A stretch of DNA of 64,000 nt from Marinomonas algicola. Its GTDB lineage: Bacteria; Pseudomonadota; Gammaproteobacteria; Pseudomonadales; Marinomonadaceae. The stretch is from the NCBI RefSeq assembly GCF_014805825.1, contig NZ_CP061941.1, positions 2,294,001-2,358,000 on the forward strand. The letters run 5' to 3'. Position 1 is the first letter of the stretch. Each line of letters starts with the position of its first letter. Both the position numbers and the translations under genes were made by a program. Under the pieces are notes generated by a model. That model saw only the letters and a list, made by a program, of their open reading frames with translations. It searched no databases and was not told where the DNA came from. Positions 8,878-17,778 of this stretch are shown piece after piece.

Positions 8878-9894
8878 ATGAGTACCTTTCAAAAAAGTAA
8901 ACAATTGGTAAGAGCGTATTTTGATGCACTCGAAAATTCGAATTTAGACGAATTAGACGCTGTTTTCTCCCAATACATTGCATCCGATTACCAATGGAGA
9001 GGCGTCTACCCTTGGAGAGAAATTCATAATTCAAAAGAAGTTATAGATACTTTTTGGAAACCATTGAGATCATCTATAAAACACATGCAACGCCGCCAAG
9101 ACATTTTCATTGCAGGTAATAATGAGTTCGGCAATGAACAATGGGTAATGAGCATGGGTAACTTCATGGGCTTATTTGACGAAGACTTTTTAGGCATAAA
9201 AGCGACACGGAAAATTGTCAATATTCGTTACGCCGAGTTCAATTGCGTCGTCGATGATCAGATCACTAAAACAGGGCTATTTATTGATATCATAGGTTTA
9301 ATGGATCAAGCTGGTGCATACCCATTACCGCCCTCCACTGGGGTATATTATAATTATCCAGGCCCTAGAGATCACAATGGATTGTTGTTTGAAGACGCAA
9401 AGGAAGGAGAAGGGGAAAAAACCCTAAACCTCGTCAATGAAATGATTACCGACTTGGACAATCTCAACAAAAGCGGCTCAATGACTTGCGCACCAGAGGT
9501 GCTGGAAAAAACGTGGGCAAAAGACATGATTTGGTATGGCCCTGCTGGTATCGGTGCTACCTACACCATTCCACGTTACCAAGAACAACACCAGTTACCT
9601 TTTCGATCAAGCCTAGGAGACAAGCGTTTTTGTGGTCATGTTTGTCGCTTTGCTGAAGGCAATTTTGCGTGCTTCTTTGGTTGGCCAAATTTATCTAACA
9701 CGCCACTAGGCGGTTGGTTAGGGTTGCCGGGAGGAAACGTTAATGCAGAAATGCAAGTGGTTGATATTTATTATCGTGATGGCGATAAGCTCAGCGAAAA
9801 TTGGATACTGATTGATCTACCCTATTGGTTAAAACAACAAGGTCTGGATGTGTTATCACGCACAGAGGAAATATTAAACGCAAAAAACAAATGA
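8878..9894 (+). CDS. Two-domain SnoaL-like protein
   Basis: 338 residues, two SnoaL-like domains. The second is closely similar in layout to the C-terminal domain of the 1331-2356 protein: IWYGPAGIGA here against SWYGPSGIGT there, GGWLGLPGG against GGWLGIAPA, and SENWILIDLPYWLKQQGLDVLSRTEE against the ENWVLIDL...VLGR block. This points to duplication within the cluster. It is the last gene of the ABC operon and is followed by a bidirectional terminator at 9935-9971. It probably acts in the cytoplasm, as no signal peptide is seen. Catalytic activity is not established. Confidence 0.8.
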   Translation: MSTFQKSKQLVRAYFDALENSNLDELDAVFSQYIASDYQWRGVYPWREIHNSKEVIDTFWKPLRSSIKHMQRRQDIFIAGNNEFGNEQWVMSMGNFMGLFDEDFLGIKATRKIVNIRYAEFNCVVDDQITKTGLFIDIIGLMDQAGAYPLPPSTGVYYNYPGPRDHNGLLFEDAKEGEGEKTLNLVNEMITDLDNLNKSGSMTCAPEVLEKTWAKDMIWYGPAGIGATYTIPRYQEQHQLPFRSSLGDKRFCGHVCRFAEGNFACFFGWPNLSNTPLGGWLGLPGGNVNAEMQVVDIYYRDGDKLSENWILIDLPYWLKQQGLDVLSRTEEILNAKNK

Positions 9895-9927
9895 CCATCG
9901 TCTCTTCACTCTGTTCGCGGTATTAAC

Positions 9928-9972
9928 TAAAAAAGCTTACAATGCGTTATTCTAAAGGTTGTAAGCTTTTTA
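9928..9972. terminator. Bidirectional rho-independent terminator
   Basis: An 8-bp stem GCTTACAA/TTGTAAGC (9935-9942 with 9959-9966) is flanked by A5 on the left and T5 on the right. It closes the ABC/SnoaL operon just before the lacI-type gene. Confidence 0.8.
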
Positions 9973-9992
9973 CTTAGTCTCTCTTTCAGACA

Positions 9993-11027
9993 ATGGAAAA
10001 CGATTCGAATATGAATAAAAAAACCAGCTCAGTTGATGTTGCCAAAGCCGCTGGCGTTAGCCAATCCATGGTAAGCAGAGCTTTTACACCAGGATCGTCT
10101 ATAAACTCTGAAAAAAGAGAGCTTATTTTATCTAAAGCAAAAGAGCTTGGGTATCGACCCAACATCATGGCACGCTCCATGATTACTAGAAAAAGTAAAA
10201 TTATTGGTTTTGTCTTTGGTTATTTAGAAAATCATTATTACCCTCTTGCGCTCGAAAAACTGTCACGTGAGTTTCAAGCTAAAGGCTATCATAGCCTCAT
10301 GTTTTTTTCGGACCATCAAAGTTCAGCCGATGAAATTGTTCAAGAGTTTTTACAATATCAGATTGACGCGGTTATTTTAGCTTCTGTTTCTTTATCACCA
10401 GACTGGATAGAAGCCTGTCATTCACTTGCTGTACCTGTGGTGCTATTTAACCGGGCTATAAAAGCGGATGATGTTACCTCAGTGACTTCAGCGAACTATG
10501 AAGGCGGTAAAAAAGTAGCCCATTATCTCGTTAAAACTGGACATAAAAGAATTAGTTACATTTCAGGCTTTGTAGAGTCCTCGACCAATAAAGACCGAGA
10601 AAAAGGATTGGTGGATGGTTTAAAAGATCATCAAATGAGCCTCTTTTCAATTGAAAGCGGTAATTACAGCCAAAAACAAGCTAGGCAAGCCACCCTGTCA
10701 ATGTTTACAGCAGATAAAACAACAACACCAGATGCCCTTTTTGTTGCCAGTGACCATATGGCTTTTGCCGTGATTGATACATTAAGATACGAATTAGGAC
10801 TAAAAGTCCCAGAAGATGTTTCAGTAATCGGTTACGATGATGTTCCTTTAGGCGCCGCGCCTTCATACAGCCTAACAACCATGAGCCAACCGATTGACGA
10901 CATGGTTTCTTTAACAGTGAAAGCCGTCTTAAATCGTATAGAGCAACCTAACTACCCTCCAGAAAGAATCCAAATCCCAAGCCATTTAGTTCAACGAAAA
11001 ACCGTAAAAGATCGCAACCTTCCTTAG
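9993..11027 (+). CDS. LacI-family transcriptional regulator
   Basis: 344 residues. The N-terminal helix-turn-helix reads SSVDVAKAAGVSQSMVSRAFTPG followed by the hinge-helix region ELGYRPNIMARSM; the rest is the periplasmic-binding-protein-like effector domain with GYDDVPLGAAPSYSLTTMSQP near the C-terminus. The start may be 9993 or the Met at 10011. It lies between the ABC operon and the TRAP operon, both preceded by the same 16-bp palindrome, so it is the likely repressor of both. The inducer is presumably the transported solute or a derivative. No copy of the operator is visible in front of the gene itself. Confidence 0.92.
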   Translation: MENDSNMNKKTSSVDVAKAAGVSQSMVSRAFTPGSSINSEKRELILSKAKELGYRPNIMARSMITRKSKIIGFVFGYLENHYYPLALEKLSREFQAKGYHSLMFFSDHQSSADEIVQEFLQYQIDAVILASVSLSPDWIEACHSLAVPVVLFNRAIKADDVTSVTSANYEGGKKVAHYLVKTGHKRISYISGFVESSTNKDREKGLVDGLKDHQMSLFSIESGNYSQKQARQATLSMFTADKTTTPDALFVASDHMAFAVIDTLRYELGLKVPEDVSVIGYDDVPLGAAPSYSLTTMSQPIDDMVSLTVKAVLNRIEQPNYPPERIQIPSHLVQRKTVKDRNLP

Positions 11028-11069
11028 ATAAGGCCAAAAACATTCTTTTTCGGTGATATTAAAAATTGC

Positions 11070-11085
11070 TTGCATACGTATTCAA
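11070..11085. promoter_or_regulatory. Putative LacI-family operator (copy 2)
   Basis: The same 16-mer as at 2514, TTGCATACGTATTCAA, followed by the same A-run, 55 bp before the TRAP binding-protein gene. The exact repeat of a near-palindrome in front of two transporter operons flanking a lacI-type gene is strong circumstantial evidence for a shared regulon. Confidence 0.7.
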
Positions 11086-11140
11086 AAACATTCAATATAC
11101 AAATATAGCCTGATAATTAACAATAAAAAGGACGGTAATA

Positions 11141-12118
11141 ATGAAACTTAAAAACCTTTCAATCGTTGCAGCACTTAGCATCTCGTCAGTAATGGCCCAT
11201 GCAGAGACGACCATTCGAATCGCTCACTCGACACCAGAAACGTCCCCTATTCATAAATCACTTGAATATTTTGAAGAAAACCTAGAAAAGCGCTCAGAAG
11301 GTGATTTTGATGTACAAATTTTTTCCGGAGGTCAAATTGGCAGCGTCAATGAAGTTACAGAGCTAGTGCAAATAGGCTCTATTCAAATGACTATGGGGGC
11401 CTCTGTTTTACTCTCTTCCGTCGTCCCTGAATTTAATGTGTTAGATACCTTTTTCCTTTTTAATGATAAAGAACAAGCTCGTCGTGTTCTTGATGGTAAA
11501 GGAGGTGAAATGATTAAAGGCGCTATGGAAGAGAAAGGGTTTAAAGGAATTGGTTTTTTTGAAAGAGGGTTTAGAAATTTTTCCAACAACCGCGCACCCT
11601 TAGACTCAGTTAAAAGCTTTCAAGGTCTAAGAATGAGAGCCGCGTCTAACCCGACACAAATAGCGGCATGGAAATCAATTGGCGCCGCGCCTATGCCATT
11701 AAATTGGGGGGAAATTTACTCCTCGTTACAACAAGGCCTAATTGATGGGCAAGAAAGCGCACTGTCCTCTATTTACATAGAACGCTTTTTTGAAGTTCAA
11801 AAATACGTCTCTTTAACTGGTCATACTTACACAACTGAAGTCTGGTTCGCTAACAAGGAATTTTGGGACAATTTATCACCGAATCAGCAAGCGTTGTTAA
11901 GCGAAGTAGCAGAAGAAACCGTGGAACTGCAACGTGAATTAACTGTAAAAGAAAACAACGACACATTGGATACCTTAAAAGAGCAAGGTTTACTGGTAAA
12001 TGAGGTTCATGTCGATGTCAAGAAAGCATTAGGTAACACAATTAATGCAACAATCAAGGATGACATTATCAAACGTGTTGGTCAGCCCTTCTACGATGAT
12101 TTCATGGCTGAGTTGTAA
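11141..12118 (+). CDS. TRAP transporter substrate-binding protein (DctP family)
   Basis: 325 residues with a signal peptide (residues 1-21, cut after SVMAHA). The DctP features are present: IRIAHSTPETSPIHKSLEYF at the start of the mature protein, LRMRAASNPTQIAAWKSIGAAPMPLNWGEIYSSLQQGLIDGQE with the conserved Arg that binds the carboxylate of ligands, and EVWFANKEFW. TRAP binding proteins usually take organic acids, including sulfonates and uronates. It is the first gene of an operon with DctQ, DctM and five enzymes. Ribosome site AAGGACGG. Confidence 0.92.
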   Translation: MKLKNLSIVAALSISSVMAHAETTIRIAHSTPETSPIHKSLEYFEENLEKRSEGDFDVQIFSGGQIGSVNEVTELVQIGSIQMTMGASVLLSSVVPEFNVLDTFFLFNDKEQARRVLDGKGGEMIKGAMEEKGFKGIGFFERGFRNFSNNRAPLDSVKSFQGLRMRAASNPTQIAAWKSIGAAPMPLNWGEIYSSLQQGLIDGQESALSSIYIERFFEVQKYVSLTGHTYTTEVWFANKEFWDNLSPNQQALLSEVAEETVELQRELTVKENNDTLDTLKEQGLLVNEVHVDVKKALGNTINATIKDDIIKRVGQPFYDDFMAEL

Positions 12119-12194
12119 CGCGCCCCCACAATTATATTCATTCTACGTTTCTGGCAATGGAATACCATCCATTGCCATTATGAAGAGGTCTTTT

Positions 12195-12683
12195 ATGAAT
12201 TTACTGCGTAAATTAGATGAGAACTTTGAGCCCGCTTTAATCATTGCTTCCGTATCTTTAATTGTAATTTTAATTTTCACTAATGTCATTTTACGGTTGT
12301 TTGATACTACTTTACCTTGGGCAGGGGAACTTTCCCGCTATTTATTTGTGTGGATGGTTTATCTTGGCATTAGTTATGGAGTCAAGAAAAAGCGCCATTT
12401 ACGAGTATCCGTCTTATTTGACGTCTTACCAAGAAAAGCCAGTTTAGTTGCTCAAATTTTTTCTGATTTACTCTTTTTAGCCTATTCGTTTGTGGTCTTA
12501 TATTACGGTTATGTCATAGCAGCTAAAGCAATCAGTAGGGACCAAATAGCACCTGCCATGGAAGTCTCAGTGGGGTTTCTTTATGCCGCGTTAGTCATTG
12601 GCAGTCTACTTAGTATTATTCGTTTATTGATGAGTATCAATGAGCATTGTGGAAATTGGAACGCCTCGGAAGAGGTTCAATAA
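12195..12683 (+). CDS. TRAP transporter small permease (DctQ family)
   Basis: 162 residues from the ATG at 12195, which has GAAGAGG in front; a Met at 12180 is possible. There are four membrane segments, with PWAGELSRYLFVWMVYLGISYGVKKKRHLRV in the middle, which is the DctQ hallmark. It forms the small subunit of the TRAP transporter with the DctM protein encoded 1 bp downstream. It follows dctP by about 75 bp. Confidence 0.88.
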   Translation: MNLLRKLDENFEPALIIASVSLIVILIFTNVILRLFDTTLPWAGELSRYLFVWMVYLGISYGVKKKRHLRVSVLFDVLPRKASLVAQIFSDLLFLAYSFVVLYYGYVIAAKAISRDQIAPAMEVSVGFLYAALVIGSLLSIIRLLMSINEHCGNWNASEEVQ

Positions 12684-12684
12684 T

Positions 12685-13956
12685 ATGACTATATTAATTT
12701 TATTTGGCAGCTTTATTCTATTGATGTTATTGGGTTTACCGATCGGTATTGCACTTGGTTCAGCGAGTATTTTAACCATTTTATCATTGCCCTTTTTGTC
12801 CTTAGAATTTTTTACATTAGGTCTGATTAGCGGACTCAACTCCTTTACGCTATTGGCCGTTATTTTATTTACACTCGCAGGGAATTTAATGAGCCAAGGC
12901 GGTATTTCAGACCGACTATTAAAAGTAGCTTACGCTTTTTTCGGTAACACAAAAGGCGGGTTAGGAACCGTTACTATTATTGCATGCCTATTTTTTGCTG
13001 CCATTTCAGGTACAGGCTCAGCGACTGTGGCCGCCATAGGTTTAGCTATGATTCCAGCAATGGTTAAAAACGGCTATGACAAACCGTATGCAGGGGCAAT
13101 GGTTGCGACAGCTGGAGGCTTAGGTGTCATGATACCTCCCAGCGTTGTGATGATTGTTTATGCCGTGACGGCTGGCGTTTCCGTTACATCTATGTTTATA
13201 GCTGGAATTGTTCCGGGCTTAGTTGTTGCCGCTATTCTTATTATTTATAACTTATTTCAATCAAAGCGATTTGATTCAAAGAAACAACATTTTGACACCT
13301 CTTGGGAGGCAAAACTAAAAGCCATCAATGATGCTAAATTGTCCTTATTAATGCCTATTTTAGTGTTAGGTGGCATTTACAGTGGCGTGGTCACACCAAC
13401 AGAATCGGCCGCTGTTGCTGCGGTATTTGGCTTTGTTCTAAGCGTCTTTGTTTATAAAGAATTGTCCATCAGCCTTGTGCCTAAAATCATCCTTGAGTCC
13501 GCCTTACTTGTCTCTTCAGTACTCATCATTGTTGGTGCATCTGTTGCTTTTGGACGCATTATGGCTCTCGAAAATGTGCCCACTATTATTGCTAATTTCG
13601 TCATTAATTTAACAGAAAATAAAATTCTTATTTTACTAAGCATTAACTTACTGTTGCTGATAGTTGGTACTTTTTTAGAAACATTAGCCGCTATTGTTAT
13701 TTTAACACCTATCTTATTGCCTGTTGTTGTGCAACTTAATGTCGACCCGGTTCACTTTGGTATCGTCATGATCGTTAATCTTGCAATTGGCTTTGTTACC
13801 CCTCCTCTCGGCGCCAATTTATTTATGGCGGCTCAAGTGGGTAATATCAAATATGAACATCTATCTAAGGCTGTTATTCCTTGGATCATAGCCATGCTAT
13901 TCGCGCTTATGCTGATCACATTTATCCCTACTATTTCGTTGCTGTTTCTCAGTTAA
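12685..13956 (+). CDS. TRAP transporter large permease (DctM family)
   Basis: 423 residues from the ATG at 12685, one base after the DctQ stop. About 12 membrane segments. Family motifs include LAGNLMSQGGISDRLL, FFAAISGTGSATVAAIG, GGLGVMIPPSVVMIVYAVTAGVS and a second-half repeat ending NLAIGFVTPPLGANLFMAAQV. It uses a sodium gradient to drive uptake of the ligand delivered by the DctP protein. It completes a tripartite importer. Confidence 0.93.
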   Translation: MTILILFGSFILLMLLGLPIGIALGSASILTILSLPFLSLEFFTLGLISGLNSFTLLAVILFTLAGNLMSQGGISDRLLKVAYAFFGNTKGGLGTVTIIACLFFAAISGTGSATVAAIGLAMIPAMVKNGYDKPYAGAMVATAGGLGVMIPPSVVMIVYAVTAGVSVTSMFIAGIVPGLVVAAILIIYNLFQSKRFDSKKQHFDTSWEAKLKAINDAKLSLLMPILVLGGIYSGVVTPTESAAVAAVFGFVLSVFVYKELSISLVPKIILESALLVSSVLIIVGASVAFGRIMALENVPTIIANFVINLTENKILILLSINLLLLIVGTFLETLAAIVILTPILLPVVVQLNVDPVHFGIVMIVNLAIGFVTPPLGANLFMAAQVGNIKYEHLSKAVIPWIIAMLFALMLITFIPTISLLFLS

Positions 13957-13998
13957 ACAGCACCACTCAATTTACATTAACAAAAAAAGAGGTCCATC

Positions 13999-15312
13999 AT
14001 GGCTATCTATTTAAAAACTGGAAAAGAAGAAAGTGTCGTTGCTGAAATGAACGCCCAAGTAAGGGCCATTGTTGAAGCGGCAATCATTGATGTTGAAACT
14101 CGTGGAGATGAAGCGGTTCGTGAAATGTCGAATAAATTCGATAAATGGGATCGTGAGAGTTACCAGCTTACACAAACAGAAATTCAAGCCTGTTTGGATA
14201 GCCTGAGCAACCAAGAACTAAAAGACATTGAATTTGCTCAAACACAAGTACGTCGTTTTGCAGAACATCAAAAAGCCGCTTTACGAGACATTGAAGTAGA
14301 AACCTTACCCGGAGTGATCCTAGGTCATAAAAACATTCCTGTAAATTCCGTCGGTTGCTATGTTCCTGGTGGCAAATACCCCATGGTCGCCTCTGCACAT
14401 ATGTCCGTATTAACAGCCAATGTGGCTGGCGTTAAACGCATCGTATCTTGTGCACCACCATACAAAGGAAAGCCTTCCGCGGCTATTGTGGCCGCACAAC
14501 ATCTAGCAGGTGCTAATGAAATTTACGCTTTAGGTGGTATTCAAGCGGTTGCCGCTATGGCGATCGGCACGCAAACCATTAAACCTGTTGACATGCTTGT
14601 GGGGCCAGGAAACGCCTTTGTTGCCGAAGCAAAACGTCAGCTATTCGGCCGTGTTGGTATTGATTTATTTGCTGGCCCAACGGAAACATTAATCATTGCT
14701 GACGAGACTGTAGATGGTGAACTCTGTGCTGTTGACTTACTTGGTCAAGCTGAGCATGGCATTAACTCACCAGCCATTCTGTTAACAAACTCTGAGCAAC
14801 TAGCTAAAGAAACCATGGCGGAAGTAGAACGCCAGTTAACCATTTTACCTACCGCTGATGCCGCGCGCCAAAGCTGGGAAGAATATGGGCAAGTTATCGT
14901 TGCTGAAAGTTATGATGAAATGCTTGCTATCGCAGATGATCTTGCGTCTGAGCATGTGCAAATAATGACTAATTGTGATGATTGGTTCAAAGACAATTTA
15001 ACAAATTATGGTGCACTGTTTCTAGGCCCACGCACTAACGTTTCTTTTGGTGATAAGTGCATTGGCACCAACCACACCCTTCCAACTAAAAAAGCAGCAC
15101 GCTTCACGGGCGGTTTATGGGTTGGTAAATTCATCAAGACATGTACGTATCAAAAGGTTATCACCGATGAAGCCTCTGCTCATGTCGGTGAACACTGTTC
15201 TCGACTTTGTGCTTTAGAAGGCTTTGCAGGACATGGAGAACAAGCCAATATCCGTGTTCGTCGCTACGGTAACCGTATCGTAACGCCTTATAGTGCTGTT
15301 CAACCTGAGTAA
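13999..15312 (+). CDS. HisD-family dehydrogenase, sulfopropanediol dehydrogenase (HpsN)-like
   Basis: 437 residues of the histidinol dehydrogenase family: VGCYVPGGKYPMVASAHM, LGGIQAVAAMAIGT, VGPGNAFVAEAKRQLFGRVGID, AGPTETLIIAD and LLGQAEHG (Zn/His region) are all visible. The segment GTNHTLPTKKAARFTGGLWVGKFIKT resembles the catabolic subgroup that includes HpsN, which oxidises 2,3-dihydroxypropane-1-sulfonate with NAD. There are no histidine biosynthesis neighbours; it is in a TRAP operon instead, as hpsN often is. No sulfolactate lyase gene is visible, so a sulfonate substrate is not proven. Ribosome site AAAGAGG. Confidence 0.85.
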   Translation: MAIYLKTGKEESVVAEMNAQVRAIVEAAIIDVETRGDEAVREMSNKFDKWDRESYQLTQTEIQACLDSLSNQELKDIEFAQTQVRRFAEHQKAALRDIEVETLPGVILGHKNIPVNSVGCYVPGGKYPMVASAHMSVLTANVAGVKRIVSCAPPYKGKPSAAIVAAQHLAGANEIYALGGIQAVAAMAIGTQTIKPVDMLVGPGNAFVAEAKRQLFGRVGIDLFAGPTETLIIADETVDGELCAVDLLGQAEHGINSPAILLTNSEQLAKETMAEVERQLTILPTADAARQSWEEYGQVIVAESYDEMLAIADDLASEHVQIMTNCDDWFKDNLTNYGALFLGPRTNVSFGDKCIGTNHTLPTKKAARFTGGLWVGKFIKTCTYQKVITDEASAHVGEHCSRLCALEGFAGHGEQANIRVRRYGNRIVTPYSAVQPE

Positions 15313-15317
15313 TTGCC

Positions 15318-16082
15318 ATGAACTTACCAAAAACACCGTCTTTTAACCTCCAAGGCAAACGCGCCTTGGTAACCGGTGCAGGTAGAGGTATTGGCCTAGC
15401 ATCAGCTGTCGCATTAGCGGAAGCTGGTGCTCACGTCACCTTAACTGCACGAAGCGAAAACGAAATATCAAGCGCCGCATTAGCCATTAGAGAACAAGGA
15501 TGGTTAGCCGACTCAAAAACACTGGACGTGACGAATCTGGAGGAAGTGGCTCAATTCATCGAGACCTCTGAACCATTCGACATTCTTATATCCAGTGCGG
15601 GAGGGGCCAAGCACCGCCCAGCATTAGAAGTCACAGAAGCCGACTTTGATTTTACTTTTGATTTAAACACCAAGTCTGCTTTTTTTGTCGCTCAATGTGT
15701 TGCAAACAAGCTCATTAAACATCAACTTCCGGGAAGTTTGATCACTATCTCTAGCCAAATGGGGCACGTGGGTGGCCCAAACAGAGCAACCTATTGCGCC
15801 AGTAAACACGCCATTGAAGGCTTTACTAAAGCAATGTCAAAAGAGCTGGGGGCGCACAACATTCGCATCAACACCCTTTGCCCAACGTTTATTAAAACAC
15901 CTTTAACTGAACCTTTTTTACAAGATGCCAGCTTTAAGGCGTATGTCGAGGACATGATTGCGTTAAAGCGTGTCGGTGAAATTGAGGACATTATGGGGCC
16001 AGCTGTATTTCTTGCATCAGATGCCAGCGCACTAATTACTGGTAGCGCTCTAATGGTTGATGGTGGTTGGACTGCCTATTAA
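15318..16082 (+). CDS. Short-chain dehydrogenase/reductase
   Basis: 254 residues. NAD(P)-binding TGAGRGIG at 19-26, the SSAGG variant of NNAG near residue 92, and the catalytic set Ser145/146, Tyr159, Lys163 (YCASK). The C-terminal segment RVGEIEDIMGPAVFLASDASALITGSALMVDGGW is classical for the family. It starts 5 bp after the HisD-like gene, so the two are probably cotranslated and may act in sequence on neighbouring hydroxyl groups of one substrate. Cytoplasmic. Cofactor preference is not obvious: TARSEN after the second strand could favour NADP. Confidence 0.9.
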   Translation: MNLPKTPSFNLQGKRALVTGAGRGIGLASAVALAEAGAHVTLTARSENEISSAALAIREQGWLADSKTLDVTNLEEVAQFIETSEPFDILISSAGGAKHRPALEVTEADFDFTFDLNTKSAFFVAQCVANKLIKHQLPGSLITISSQMGHVGGPNRATYCASKHAIEGFTKAMSKELGAHNIRINTLCPTFIKTPLTEPFLQDASFKAYVEDMIALKRVGEIEDIMGPAVFLASDASALITGSALMVDGGWTAY

Positions 16083-16103
16083 ATTAAATTCAAGAGTGAA
16101 TAC

Positions 16104-17072
16104 ATGAATACTCAAACATTACAACAAAGAATAGTACGCTACGGAGAGCTGATTCCTTGCCGTACTGCGTTTATCGATACTCACACTCCAGGCTCAGATC
16201 AAAAAGAAAACTTTACTATCATTGGGGCAGGTGTATCTGAAAGTCTAGATCAACATGTCCATATCCATGAGACACCTGGCTTTAACATTGGCGCAGCAGG
16301 ACAGCCACCTAAATGCACTAATTCATTACACACTCATCGTACCGCTGAAGTGTTCTTTGTCCATAAAGGAACTTGGCGTTTTTTTTGGGGTATCGATGGG
16401 ACCGATGGCGAGTTTATTGCTAAAGAAGGCGACCTATTCAATATCCCTACAGGCATTTTCAGAGGGTTTGAAAATGTGGGTGAAGAGTACGGTATGATTA
16501 TGGCCGTTCTTGGTGGTGATAATGCTGGTGGTGGCGTAATTTGGGCACCCCACGTCATAAAAACAGCAGAGCAACACGGTTTAATTTTAGCGGAAACAGG
16601 CCGTCTTTATGACTCTAAAAAAGGGGAAAAATTACCTAATGGTATTAACCCAATGCCACTATTAACGTTTGAAGAATTGGCACAATTTCCTGTTTTAAGT
16701 GAAAAGGAAGTTATTCCTCACTATGTTGCTCGCTACCTCGATATAAAAGCAACTGGAAATAAAGAGACCATTCAAGTGTTAGGCGCTCAAGGATTATTAA
16801 AGGATAGGCCTGGGTTTGAAATTGATTTTTTACAAGCTGGTCAAGCCGGTTTAGGAGAATCCTATACAAGTAATCAACATGAAATTTTTATGGTCCATGA
16901 AGGCCATTGGAAAATAACAGTGGATGATGAAACGGCCATTCTTGCGCCAGGAGATACCTGTGCGGTACCACCTAATACAACCCGAAGTATACAACCTAAT
17001 GTAAGTGGTGTGACTGGGCTGTTTCTTGTTCGCAGTACCGATGATGACGCAGGCTATACTCAAAGTGTTTAA
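16104..17072 (+). CDS. Bicupin protein
   Basis: 322 residues with two cupin barrels. The first holds a metal-binding pattern in NSLHTHRTAEVFFVHKGTWRF and FNIPTGIFRGFEN (about residues 72-135). The second, from about 240, has NQHEIFMVHEGHWKI and LAPGDTCAVPPNTTRS. The two-barrel layout recalls gentisate-type dioxygenases, but the family is broad (isomerases, dioxygenases, binding proteins) and I cannot assign the reaction. The SDR stop is 21 bp upstream. Residues HTH plus Glu in the first barrel could bind Fe or Mn; the second barrel retains only part of the set. Confidence 0.75.
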   Translation: MNTQTLQQRIVRYGELIPCRTAFIDTHTPGSDQKENFTIIGAGVSESLDQHVHIHETPGFNIGAAGQPPKCTNSLHTHRTAEVFFVHKGTWRFFWGIDGTDGEFIAKEGDLFNIPTGIFRGFENVGEEYGMIMAVLGGDNAGGGVIWAPHVIKTAEQHGLILAETGRLYDSKKGEKLPNGINPMPLLTFEELAQFPVLSEKEVIPHYVARYLDIKATGNKETIQVLGAQGLLKDRPGFEIDFLQAGQAGLGESYTSNQHEIFMVHEGHWKITVDDETAILAPGDTCAVPPNTTRSIQPNVSGVTGLFLVRSTDDDAGYTQSV

Positions 17073-17778
17073 TTCAACATTACCGCTTGTTCTGATTCCT
17101 GGCATGATGTGTGATCAACGCTTGTTCGCACATCAGCTTACGGCCTTTCAGAGTGATCGCGATGTCCTGGTTGTTCATGCAAATCATGGATCAAGCATGG
17201 AAGCCATCGCTAATGACGTATTTAATCAAATCCCCTGGAAACGCTTTGCTCTAGCAGGGCTATCCATGGGAGGCATCATTGCTATGGAAATGGCCCGTCA
17301 GCATCCTGAGCGTATCGCTGGTTTAGCTCTGATGGACACCAACCCTTGGGCTGAATCTGCAGAAATACAAGCAACTAGAACACCACAAATTGAAATGGCG
17401 CTTGAAGGACGGCACTTAGAGGTCATCCAACATCAAATGGCACCAAAATACGGTGGTTCAGATACAGAACAAGAAGCTCAATTATCACTTGTTTTAGCCA
17501 TGGCTCAAGATCTAGGACAAGACGTTTTTATTCAACAATCCTTGGCGCTACGTAATCGACAAGATCAATCTGAATCACTCAAAAACTTTACAGGCAACAG
17601 CATCACTTTATGTGGTGAATTTGACCAGCTATGTCCATTAAATCGGCATCAAGCTATAGCGGCTATGATGCCAAATTGTCAACTACACGTAATCCCTAAT
17701 GCGGGCCATTTAATTACTTGGCAAGCACCACAAGCAACCAACAATCATCTTGAAAATTGGCTGGAGAATCTTATATGA
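17041..17778 (+). CDS. Alpha/beta hydrolase
   Basis: About 245 residues. The start is uncertain: ATG codons at 17026 and 17041 lie inside the end of the bicupin gene, and a GTG at 17067 is also possible. The nucleophile elbow is GLSMGG, preceded by the oxyanion segment LVLIPGMMCD; the acid is probably Asp in CGEFDQLCP, and the catalytic His is in IPNAGHLITW. This matches small serine esterases and C-C hydrolases. The gene overlaps the cupin gene upstream and the RraA-like gene downstream (ATGA overlap), so all are cotranslated. The substrate is unknown. Confidence 0.85.
   Translation: MMTQAILKVFNSTLPLVLIPGMMCDQRLFAHQLTAFQSDRDVLVVHANHGSSMEAIANDVFNQIPWKRFALAGLSMGGIIAMEMARQHPERIAGLALMDTNPWAESAEIQATRTPQIEMALEGRHLEVIQHQMAPKYGGSDTEQEAQLSLVLAMAQDLGQDVFIQQSLALRNRQDQSESLKNFTGNSITLCGEFDQLCPLNRHQAIAAMMPNCQLHVIPNAGHLITWQAPQATNNHLENWLENLI

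Noticed and set aside
11041..12118. Possible frameshift between the dctP and dctQ genes, because a frame at 12045 overlaps dctP
   Set aside because: The DctQ-like sequence begins at 12195 with its own ribosome site; the upstream part of that frame is a chance extension.
13999..15312. Histidinol dehydrogenase of histidine biosynthesis
   Set aside because: No his genes are near; it is in a TRAP transporter operon with catabolic enzymes, and its motifs fit the HpsN-like subgroup better.
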